A stretch of 26,133 nucleotides of DNA from Planctomycetota bacterium. Lineage in GTDB: Bacteria > Planctomycetota > PUPC01 > DSUN01. Position 1 is the first letter of the stretch. Each line of letters begins with the position of its first letter. Position numbers and translations under genes: made by a program. A model generated the notes under the pieces. That model was not told the DNA's origin and did not search any database. It saw nothing but the letters and a program-made list of their open reading frames with translations. The stretch covers positions 1 to 26,133 of the forward strand of contig VGYW01000072.1 in assembly GCA_016872875.1 (NCBI GenBank), read 5' to 3'. Below, piece by piece: positions 19,916 through 25,972 of the stretch.

Positions 19916-20081
19916 AGAAGTTGCTCCCCGCTCGACACGCCGAAAGGCCCGGGCGGGGTTATCGTGCTAGCACCACTTGCTCCCCGTCTGGCTTGCCGAA
20001 AGGCCCTGGGCGGGGTTATCATTCTAACACCACTTGCTCCCCGTCTGGACACCCGGAAGGCGCTGGACGGGGTTATTTTTT
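19916..20081 (+). ncRNA. Candidate small RNA of three tandem GNRA-capped hairpins
   Basis: Three repeats of 56-57 bases begin TTGCTCCCC at 19921, 19977 and 20034. Each folds as a 9-10-bp outer stem CCCCG.../...CGGGG (19926-19958, 19982-20015, 20039-20072), an asymmetric internal loop and a 2-3-bp inner stem capped by GAAA, GAAA and GGAA. The repeats differ in sequence but keep pairing: the sixth pair is C-G, then U-G, then U-A. Each stem is followed by GGTTAT, and the last by a run of six T. The promoter before it and terminator after it define a transcript of about 165 bases. No known RNA family was recognised. Protein frames across it lack a good start. Confidence 0.68.
20039..20081 (+). 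terminator. Intrinsic terminator formed by the third hairpin
   Basis: The stem CCCCGTCTGG/CTGGACGGGG with a GGAA-capped tip is followed by TTATTTTTT (20073-20081). The first two hairpins have the same form but only a short TTAT, so they may pause and not terminate. Confidence 0.72.
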
Positions 20082-20208
20082 GTTCAGCCGTCGCGGGATC
20101 GAGAAGACCGACTGGATTCGGATCGAGCGTACCACCTACGACGCCTGCCTCGACCGCCGCGACTACCGCCCCAAGTCCACGGCCGGATCAGGCACCCCCT
20201 GACCCGGG

Positions 20209-20237
20209 TTGACGAACCGACTCCATGATGCTATTCT
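20209..20237 (+). promoter_or_regulatory. Predicted sigma70-type promoter of the TA remnant
   Basis: TTGACG at 20209-20214 and TATTCT at 20232-20237 are 17 bases apart. Six bases separate the -10 element from ATG 20244, so the transcript would be leaderless. Confidence 0.55.
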
Positions 20238-20243
20238 AATTTG

Positions 20244-20447
20244 ATGCGGTACAGAGTGCACCTCAAGCCGCGCGCGATGAAAGACCTCCGGCGGGTGCCG
20301 CGCGACGACGCACGGCGGATACGCCAGGCGCCGGAAGACTCATGCGAAGCCTACGAGGACCTCCAGGCCCTCCGCGCCGCCAAGGCCGAGGAGGCCGACG
20401 CGCCCACCGTCCCGCTCGCCGAGGCGAGACGCAAACTCAGGCTCTGA
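20244..20447 (+). pseudogene. Chimeric toxin/antitoxin remnant
   Basis: The 67-residue frame starts MRYRVHLKPRAMKDLRRVP, typical of the N terminus of RelE/ParE toxins (strand then basic helix ending at RRIRQ). It then switches to DLQALRAAKAEEADAPTVPL followed by AEARRKL, which reads like the C-terminal end of a small antitoxin of the Phd/RHH-associated type. The catalytic C-terminal half of the toxin and the DNA-binding N-terminal half of the antitoxin are missing. A deletion that joined two ends of a TA module in frame explains this. A good promoter precedes it, so it may still be expressed. A true small gene of unknown function is the alternative. Confidence 0.55.
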
Positions 20448-20463
20448 GAACCGAACTGTTGTG

Positions 20464-20499
20464 AAGTGTGCCTGTCACACTAACCGTAGCGCGAAAGGG
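20464..20499 (+). repeat. Leader repeat, copy 1 (before the SH3-type gene)
   Basis: AAGTGTGCCTGTCACACTAA continues with CCGTAGCGCGAAAGGG. It matches 21426-21461 with roughly seven differences, and both copies lie immediately before a gene start. An imperfect palindrome GTGTGcctgtCACAC lies inside this copy. Confidence 0.6.
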
Positions 20500-20506
20500 T
20501 AGGGCA

Positions 20507-21388
20507 ATGGCGACTTTCCTCAAGCGCGGTGACGGAAGACGTGGAGGGCGCCCCCGGCCGTTCAACAGGGTGGGACTGGTGCTCCTTTCTCTTACGGCCT
20601 TTGGACTGGCTGGGGAACCCAAAGGTGATCCCAAGACAGAGCCACCCGAGACCCCCTTCCGTGTGGGCGATACGGTTATGACCATGGGGCCTGCGCCCGT
20701 GAAGGTCGGTGAGAAGACACTGGCCACCCTTGAAGCTGGGGCCGAGCTGAAGGCAGTAGCGGTCCAGGACGCCTGGGTCAAGGTGGCCGTAGACAAGGAA
20801 GGCCAAAAGATAACAGGATGGATCAACAAGAGGCATCTGAAGCTTGTTGCTCCTGCCGCAACCGAGAAGGCGCCCGACGATCGGCCAGCAAAGACTCCTG
20901 AGCCCGGCCAGAAACCACCAGCAAGGGAGCTTGGCATATGGGAGGGCTTTCGCGGAATCGCTTGGGCAACCAACATCAAGGAGATTCAGGGAATGGATCC
21001 CCTGGGCGACGACCGCGTGGGCCGCACCTTGTACTACCGGCGTGCAGACGACAAACTTGCCATAGGAGAAGCACGGCTCACCAGGATCACGTACGGCTTC
21101 TACAAGGATCGGTTCCATTACCTCCGGATCCAGTGCGCGGGTCTGGTCGACTTTCTCGCGCTGAAGCGAGCTGTCTTCGCTACCTATGGGGAAGGGGCCA
21201 GGCCGAACAGATTCATGGAAAGGTGGCTCTGGGGGGCGCCATTCCCTGGTGTGAAGGACGTCATGATGACCCTCGATTACAACGAGTTGGCAAGAGAAGG
21301 TAACCTGACCCTATTCTACAGACCTCTTGCTGAGGAGAGGAAACGAGACGAGGAAGAAGTGGCAAAGAAGGCGAGGAAGGACTTCTAG
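20507..21388 (+). CDS. Exported SH3-like domain protein of unknown function
   Basis: The 293-residue product has a long N region rich in Arg and then a hydrophobic core (VGLVLLSLTAFGLAGEP), an export signal. Residues about 50-115 form an SH3b-like domain: FRVGDTVMTMGPAPVKVG, TLEAGAELKAVAVQDAWVKV, and ITGWINKRHLKLV. A Pro/Lys linker leads to a second domain from about 150 (ELGIWEGFRGIAWATNI, ALKRAVFATYGEGARPNRF, ALLWGAPFPGV-like block) and a charged helical tail. GFRGIAW-type domains occur in secreted proteins of several phyla without assigned function. ATG 20507 follows GGGTAGGGC. Codon use is less GC-biased than in the glycan genes, suggesting a different history. Confidence 0.75.
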   Translation: MATFLKRGDGRRGGRPRPFNRVGLVLLSLTAFGLAGEPKGDPKTEPPETPFRVGDTVMTMGPAPVKVGEKTLATLEAGAELKAVAVQDAWVKVAVDKEGQKITGWINKRHLKLVAPAATEKAPDDRPAKTPEPGQKPPARELGIWEGFRGIAWATNIKEIQGMDPLGDDRVGRTLYYRRADDKLAIGEARLTRITYGFYKDRFHYLRIQCAGLVDFLALKRAVFATYGEGARPNRFMERWLWGAPFPGVKDVMMTLDYNELAREGNLTLFYRPLAEERKRDEEEVAKKARKDF

Positions 21389-21425
21389 CCCCATACGTCC
21401 CTCACAAGTGGGGATCTTTCAACTC

Positions 21426-21461
21426 AAGTGTGCGTCTCATACCAACGGTAGCGGGAAATGG
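21426..21461 (+). repeat. Leader repeat, copy 2 (overlaps the start of the coiled-coil gene)
   Basis: AAGTGTGCGTCTCATACCAA continues with CGGTAGCGGGAAATGG; its last bases include the ATG at 21458. Similarity to 20464-20499 suggests a shared regulatory leader or the junction of a duplicated/inserted unit. Confidence 0.6.
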
Positions 21462-22051
21462 AGCAGACCTTGGAACCACTGACGCTGGCAACAGCCTTTG
21501 CCACCATTGTGGGCCTCCTGTGCAACTTCAAGCAAGAGAGGCGCGCTCAGCAGGACTTGAGCAGCCGAGACTTCCTAGAGTGGCTCGCCGAACACCGACA
21601 CCAGGAACTCAAGCAGTTGATAGAAGGAACGAGTGGCTTGGTGTCCCACCTTGACGCAATGCTCAGGCAGAACGCCGACGTGCTTCTCGCTCGCCTTAAG
21701 AGCCTCGATGACGTTCTAGCCGGCTTGGCGACGAGGATAGAGGGGCTGGAGGGCCTGACGCGCTTCCTGAAGCCCAATGCGGGGCTTTCGGAGCAGGCGA
21801 TCAGCATCTTGAGGCAGTTTGCCCGGTCAGGTTCCAGCGAGTTTGACGTGCTCAGGTCAAGCAGCGGGCGTTTCCTCTGTCTCATCTCTGGCGGGAAAAT
21901 CCAGTACACAGAGCCCTGCTTCCTTGACGACGACCTAAACGCTCTCGTCGAGATGGGGCTGTTGCGGTTGCGGTATGGATCAAATGGGATACCGTTCTAT
22001 GGGATCACGCGGGACGCAGTGAGATTCGTCGAAGCCATCGGCGAAGGCTAA
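21458..22051 (+). CDS. Membrane-anchored coiled-coil protein with C-terminal winged-helix-like region
   Basis: The 197-residue product starts with a hydrophobic segment (LTLATAFATIVGLLCNF) followed by FKQERRAQQDLSSRDFLEWL. A long helical, probably coiled-coil part follows (HQELKQLIEGTSGLVSHLDA to LAGLATRIEGLEGL). From about residue 108 comes a compact region, LSEQAISILRQFARSGSS then FLDDDLNALVEMGLLRLRYG, that looks like a winged helix. I recall similar hypothetical proteins with the same LATAFATIVGLICNF start in diverse bacteria, sometimes in variable regions. The function is unknown; a sensor or effector of stress or phage response is only a guess. The start codon lies at the end of a leader repeat and has no clear Shine-Dalgarno. 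Confidence 0.75.
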   Translation: MEQTLEPLTLATAFATIVGLLCNFKQERRAQQDLSSRDFLEWLAEHRHQELKQLIEGTSGLVSHLDAMLRQNADVLLARLKSLDDVLAGLATRIEGLEGLTRFLKPNAGLSEQAISILRQFARSGSSEFDVLRSSSGRFLCLISGGKIQYTEPCFLDDDLNALVEMGLLRLRYGSNGIPFYGITRDAVRFVEAIGEG

Positions 22052-22331
22052 TGCAACCACGCGACTTGAGGAGGCATCTTACGTGAGTACACGGCGGGCA
22101 TGAAGGCTGGCTCGACGCGCCGGTGGCCGAGCACAGGGTGTCCGGCCAGACGACAAGAACCTGACAAGGCGATGGGGGCAAGGGAATTCGGACCAGAATC
22201 CGGGCCAGGAGATTCCGCGTGCAGGCATGCACGCCTTACCTTGCGTACGGATGGGACCCGGGAGGCGCTTGATCCCGTGGTCGGAAGTTGGCATGTTGGG
22301 CGAGCGGGAGGCCTCGCTCAGGAGGCTTGGC
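22052..22331. other. 280-base gap without a supported gene
   Basis: A GAGGAGG followed by GTG at 22083 opens a frame of only six codons, perhaps the stub of a lost gene. The frame from 22227 lacks a ribosome-binding site and is not used. No clear promoter or hairpin was found. Confidence 0.5.
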
Positions 22332-23459
22332 ATGGCGCTCTTTCCCCCGTTGACATTGGGGATGCTGATGGCGATGGCGATCGCAGGGACGGTCGTGGCA
22401 CAGGAGGCTGAATGGGTGAAGGTGGTCGAGGATGAGAGGGCGATCAGGATCGAAACGGACAGGCTGGAGGCGGTGATCCCGAAGAGGAATCCGAAGCACT
22501 GGATGACGGGGATCGAGAAGGGGTCGTTTCTGGATAAGGTGACGGGCTTCCGCGAAGTCGGCGATGGGCTGATGGTGATTGATTGGCTGATGGAGGCCGG
22601 CAGCGATGAGGCGTGGAGCGAGAAGGTGATTGCCCCTGACGGACACGGGGTGGGACGCTATACCTGGTTCACGAATGAGACGGACCCCGTCAAGCGCAAC
22701 TATGCGCTGATGGCGCATGGGAGCAGCCACCGGAAGCGAATGGTCGAGGGGCCGCAGCTTTGCCACAGGATGAAGCCCGTCCAGCCCGAGGTGATTCGCG
22801 GCAAAGACTTCGTGGCGGTGACGACGGCGTATCGCTACGAGTACGCCGCCCCAGGCCGCAAGGCGGGGTCGCGCTGGACGCAACGCATCGTGTTCCCAAA
22901 GGGCGAGCGGTTCTTCGTGCTGATGGACAAGGTCGAGAGCGTGAACGATTCGCCCGAGATGTTCCTGCGCGGCGACGTGCCGGGCTGCGTCCGACACGAA
23001 AAGGGCGACACGTTCAGCGAGATGTACCTGAGCTACCTCGGCGGCCCGAACGGGGTGCGGATTCCAGCCAGCGAGTTCTTCACCCCCTTCCCGCCTGATA
23101 GGAAGTTCGGCTATCGCCGCGACCTGAACAAGACGCCCGAGCATTTCATCCGCGCGTATCACCTGCGGGACAAGGCGACGGGGAAGGACGGCCCGTGGCT
23201 GGCGGGGCTGACGCTGGAGCCGAGCGTGGTCTACGAGGCCTGGTGCAGCCAGCGCCCCGGCGGCATCATCGTGATGATCGAGGAGATTCACGGCAGGCCG
23301 ACGAAGGCGGGCGAATCGTTCAGCGCCGCGCACATTGTCGGCTTCTTCGACAGCATCGAGGAGATGCACAAGGTCTACGAGCGCTACAAGGGGCACACGG
23401 CCCTGGCCGCTGATGAGAAGGGGTGGCGGCTGGAAGGCGGGAAGGCAGGAGAAGAGTGA
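22332..23459 (+). CDS. Exported protein of unknown function (beta-rich, polysaccharide-region type)
   Basis: The 375-residue product has a signal peptide MALFPPLTLGMLMAMAIAG then TVVAQEAEW. AGGAGG six bases before ATG 22332 selects this start over 22227. The mature part is rich in beta strands, with repeated aromatic patches: RLEAVIPKRNPKHWMTGIEK, GVGRYTWFTNETDPV, RWTQRIVFPKGERFFVLMDK and the AWCSQRPGGIIVMIEEIHG stretch. The plan is like a supersandwich domain of carbohydrate-active proteins such as heparinase II/III C-terminal or mutarotase-like domains, but no catalytic motif is identified. The gene ends with a run of GGAAGGCGGGAAGGCAGG that continues past the stop. The malectin lipoprotein gene follows with its own promoter. 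Confidence 0.75.
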   Translation: MALFPPLTLGMLMAMAIAGTVVAQEAEWVKVVEDERAIRIETDRLEAVIPKRNPKHWMTGIEKGSFLDKVTGFREVGDGLMVIDWLMEAGSDEAWSEKVIAPDGHGVGRYTWFTNETDPVKRNYALMAHGSSHRKRMVEGPQLCHRMKPVQPEVIRGKDFVAVTTAYRYEYAAPGRKAGSRWTQRIVFPKGERFFVLMDKVESVNDSPEMFLRGDVPGCVRHEKGDTFSEMYLSYLGGPNGVRIPASEFFTPFPPDRKFGYRRDLNKTPEHFIRAYHLRDKATGKDGPWLAGLTLEPSVVYEAWCSQRPGGIIVMIEEIHGRPTKAGESFSAAHIVGFFDSIEEMHKVYERYKGHTALAADEKGWRLEGGKAGEE

Positions 23460-23569
23460 CTATGAGGAATGCAGGAAGGCAGGAAGTGAGCCGCAGGAAA
23501 GGGGGCTTTCTGTTTCTGCCCTAGGGCATGGGGCAGAGAAGCTGAATGTCCGCCTTGTCCCTCTGGTGA

Positions 23570-23597
23570 TTGCATTTCTCCGGCCCGAAGCTATACT
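23570..23597 (+). promoter_or_regulatory. Predicted sigma70-type promoter of the malectin lipoprotein gene
   Basis: TTGCAT at 23570-23575 and TATACT at 23592-23597 are 16 bases apart. Transcription from about 23604 gives a leader of about 30 bases with GAGAGGAGA before ATG 23635. Confidence 0.58.
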
Positions 23598-23634
23598 GCT
23601 GTCGAGGAGCTACCCCTGGCGAGAGGAGACTGAG

Positions 23635-24255
23635 ATGAGGACTGTGGTGCGGCGGGTGGGGATGTGCTTGGTGCTGGTGGCCCTGGCGGCCTGCACGCGA
23701 AGGGTGCCGGCGAAGCCGGGACCCGCAGTGGGCGGGCAGTCCCAGGTGCCTGCGGCTAAGGCGGCCCGCTGGGGCTACGTGGGCGGAAAGGTGGTCACGC
23801 GCGCCGACGCTGAGGTGAAGAACACCCAGGACAAGGCGATCTACCTGAACGAACACTACAGCATGACCGCCTACCGCATCCCCGTGAGCAACGGCACCTA
23901 CGCCGTGAAGCTGCACTTCGCCGAGACCTATGAGGGGATCAAGGAGGCCGGGCAGCGGGTGTTCTCGGTCGCCATCGAGGGCAAGACTGTTCTCCCCGAC
24001 TTCGACGTGTTCAAGGAGGCGGGCAATCGGAGCTTCGCCGCGGTCGTCAAGGAGTTCGAGGCTGAGGTGAAGGATGGCGAGCTGACCATCGAGTTCACCC
24101 CGAAGGCGCAGAACGCGGAGATCAACGGCATCGAGGTGCAGGCGAAGGTCAAGGGCAAGGCCCGCGGCGCCGCGCTCCTCATCAACTGCGGCGCCACGAG
24201 CGATTACGAGGCCAAGGACGGCCGCGTCTGGCGCAAGGACCAGGAAGCCCAATGA
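23635..24255 (+). CDS. Lipoprotein with (circularly permuted?) malectin-like carbohydrate-binding domain
   Basis: The 206-residue product has a lipoprotein signal with lipobox LAAC (Cys20). Residues about 46-170 match malectin: AIYLNEHYSMTAYRIPV, NGTYAVKLHFAETYEG, AGQRVFSVAIEGKTVLPDFD, FKEAGNRSFAAVVKEFEAEV, and a final NAEINGIEV. Malectin normally opens with INxGG...DxxGxxWxxDQ. That opening is absent before residue 46 but appears after the domain, at 183-203 (INCG...DGRVWRKDQ), just before the stop. The order therefore looks circularly permuted, or a second domain was cut off after its first strand. The protein would sit in the outer membrane or periplasm and bind oligosaccharides. Confidence 0.82.
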   Translation: MRTVVRRVGMCLVLVALAACTRRVPAKPGPAVGGQSQVPAAKAARWGYVGGKVVTRADAEVKNTQDKAIYLNEHYSMTAYRIPVSNGTYAVKLHFAETYEGIKEAGQRVFSVAIEGKTVLPDFDVFKEAGNRSFAAVVKEFEAEVKDGELTIEFTPKAQNAEINGIEVQAKVKGKARGAALLINCGATSDYEAKDGRVWRKDQEAQ

Positions 24256-24313
24256 CCCCGCCGCTTCTTGGCGGTCAGCGACGGTGTGGAGCGTGGCACC
24301 GCCCCGGTGGAAG

Positions 24314-25438
24314 TCAATCGAGGGGATGGTCAGGGTCGGGCCAGCGGCCGGGGGAGCCGCCGTGGAGGACGTGGCGGCGCATGGCGGCGTCGGCTAGGGC
24401 GTAGCCCCAGTTGATGAGGTGCCCCTGCTCAATTGCGTCGAAGCGGTTGAGGCGGGTCCGGACCTCTGCCAATGAGCGCGTCAGTTCAGTGCACTTGGTC
24501 ATCGCGTCGTCGAGCTCGTACTTGGCGATATTCGTGGTGATGCCCCAGTAGGTGCCCTTGCGGACCTTGTTCTGGTAATCGGCGACGAGGCGGCGGACGC
24601 GCAGGGCGCGGGTCTGGTAGGAGAGGATGCCGAGGACTCGCGCGGCGAGCCAGGCCCAGAGCGAGGAGGGCGTTGGATCGGCCTTCAGGGGCGCGCTCGC
24701 ATCGCTCACGAGCACCGTGTCGTACTTCTTCCAGATGGTCTCAAGGCCGAGGTTGTCGTAGACGCCGCCGTCGGTGAGGATGAGGCGGGAGCGGTAGCGG
24801 GGGTCGTCCAGGGTGCTCTGTCTCTTGGGGTTATTCCACTTCTCCCACTTGTCGGGGTCGGTGGGGATGATCATTGGGGAGAAGACGGGCGGGAAGGCGC
24901 TGGAGGCGGCCACGGCGTCGGCGAGGCGGATCTCCGGCCGAGGCAACTGCCAGCCCACCCTGTAGTCGGCCACGTAGTCCCTCGACATGCGCACGCCTGC
25001 GCCGGTCTGGAGGCTGGCGGCGTAGAAGACGAAGCGCGGCGCCTTCTTCGACGGGAGGTCCTGGAGGGTCGTGCGGCCGAAGAGGTGCCGCGCGTAGTGC
25101 CAGGACACGACGTCCGAGCCGTTCACCCCTGGGAGCAGGCCGGCGAGTCCCGCTACGATGTCAATCCCGCGAGCGCAGAAGCGCTGGAGCGGGTCGGCCA
25201 CCTGCTCGCGGAAGTTCGCCGCCACGCCGTCCTTGTCAAAGCAGAGGTCGCGCCAGCGGCGTGCCAGGACGCCTGAGGTGATGGAGCCGCCCGACACGCT
25301 GGTGATGACCTTGAGCTTCGGGAGATAGCCGAGCTCGTTGAGCCGCCAGAGGCTTCCGAGGTGGAACAGCGTGGCCCGATACCCACCGCCGGAGAGCGCC
25401 AGTGCGATCCCCCGCTTCGCCTCACTCGGATCGAACAT
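24314..25438 (-). CDS. Patatin-like phospholipase
   Basis: The 374-residue product has all patatin elements. The oxyanion loop is LSGGGYRA (16-22), the nucleophile elbow TSVSGGS has Ser49 (SxSGG in place of GxSxG, common in this family), and the catalytic Asp is in LTDGGVYDN (Asp222). FPPVFSPMII after AASSAF is also typical. A C-terminal helical part (residues about 255-350) is family-specific. Such enzymes cleave acyl chains from phospholipids. ATG 25438 is preferred, with GGGGG eight bases upstream; GTG 25468 would overlap the upstream gene by eight bases. The small membrane protein upstream is co-transcribed. No nucleotide cyclase or other CBASS component is nearby. Confidence 0.92.
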   Translation of the reverse strand: MFDPSEAKRGIALALSGGGYRATLFHLGSLWRLNELGYLPKLKVITSVSGGSITSGVLARRWRDLCFDKDGVAANFREQVADPLQRFCARGIDIVAGLAGLLPGVNGSDVVSWHYARHLFGRTTLQDLPSKKAPRFVFYAASLQTGAGVRMSRDYVADYRVGWQLPRPEIRLADAVAASSAFPPVFSPMIIPTDPDKWEKWNNPKRQSTLDDPRYRSRLILTDGGVYDNLGLETIWKKYDTVLVSDASAPLKADPTPSSLWAWLAARVLGILSYQTRALRVRRLVADYQNKVRKGTYWGITTNIAKYELDDAMTKCTELTRSLAEVRTRLNRFDAIEQGHLINWGYALADAAMRRHVLHGGSPGRWPDPDHPLD

Positions 25439-25460
25439 TGGGAGTCCCCCTGAGCGTCCC

Positions 25461-25682
25461 TCACCCACGAATGCGGATGTCCCGGCCGAAGAGGCAGAGG
25501 ATCAAGAGAATATCGAGGACGACCTGCCCCGTCTGGAATACGTGCGGGGGCAGGGTGGAGTAGACGCAGGCGGCGAGCAGCCCGGCCCAGACTGCGATGC
25601 ACACCACGATGCCGCCTAGGCCGAGCTCGCGTCGGCATAGGAACAGCAGTAGCCAGAAGATGATGAAGGGCAGAGAACCCAC
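25461..25682 (-). CDS. Small membrane protein upstream of the patatin gene
   Basis: The 73-residue product has about three hydrophobic segments (LPFIIFWLLLFLC; LGGIVVCIAVWAGLLAACVY; VVLDILLILCLF) and a basic C terminus (GRDIRIRG). The start is GTG at 25682 with GGGAG nine bases upstream, and a predicted promoter lies at 25717-25746. Its stop is 22 bases before the patatin ATG. The close coupling suggests that it anchors or regulates the phospholipase, which is an inference. No family was recognised. Confidence 0.7.
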   Translation of the reverse strand: MGSLPFIIFWLLLFLCRRELGLGGIVVCIAVWAGLLAACVYSTLPPHVFQTGQVVLDILLILCLFGRDIRIRG

Positions 25683-25716
25683 TTGCCAGGCTCCCGAAGG
25701 GCGCTGCGCCCGAAGC

Positions 25717-25746
25717 AGTATAGCCGATGGGTCGGCGATTGGGCAA
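25717..25746 (-). promoter_or_regulatory. Predicted sigma70-type promoter of the membrane protein-patatin pair
   Basis: On the minus strand TTGCCC (25746-25741) and TATACT (25722-25717) have an 18-base spacer; the leader would be about 28 bases. Confidence 0.58.
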
Positions 25747-25801
25747 GTACGTCGGTGGAGCCGGGTATGGCACTTGGCTGCGGCGGACCGCTCCGGAGCC
25801 C

Positions 25802-25842
25802 CAACAGGGGCGTACTATAACAGCCCAGGGCGAAGCCCTGGG
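25802..25842. repeat. GTACTATA repeat module, right copy
   Basis: CAACAGGGGCGTACTATAAC is followed by the hairpin CCCAGGGCGAAGCCCTGGG. It is the inverted counterpart of 388-441. A shorter copy of the GGGGCGTACTAT core recurs at 25870-25882. The stretch 25747-25972 around it holds no gene. Confidence 0.78.
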
Positions 25843-25972
25843 AGAAGGCGGTGGGTGGACTAGCCCTGAAGGGGCGTACTATGTGGTCCGGGCGCCACAT
25901 CCCTCCTACGGTGGCTAGTGCGCCCTTACAGGGCTGTACCTGGCCCCTCCTCGTCCCAGGGCTTCGCCCTGA

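Noticed and set aside
19921..20081. The three 56-57-base repeats as a CRISPR array
   Set aside because: Whole units are similar, with no variable spacers between constant repeats, and no cas gene is present.
20080..20202. A 40-residue frame starting TTG right after the terminator (WIRIERTTYDACLDRRDYRPK)
   Set aside because: It looks slightly protein-like but has no ribosome-binding site, and its start overlaps the terminator T run; it may be a remnant.
23460..23569. Possible hairpin or terminator after the exported protein gene
   Set aside because: The CTGCCC/GGGCAG pairing near 23515-23536 is short and not followed by a T run.
24256..24313. Bidirectional terminator between the malectin and patatin genes
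   Set aside because: Two weak stems (CCGCC/GGCGG and CGGTG/CACCG) are visible but there is no T run on either strand.
24314..25438. Patatin as a CBASS or other anti-phage effector
   Set aside because: No cyclase, ubiquitin-like, TIR or other signalling gene is adjacent; only a small membrane protein accompanies it.
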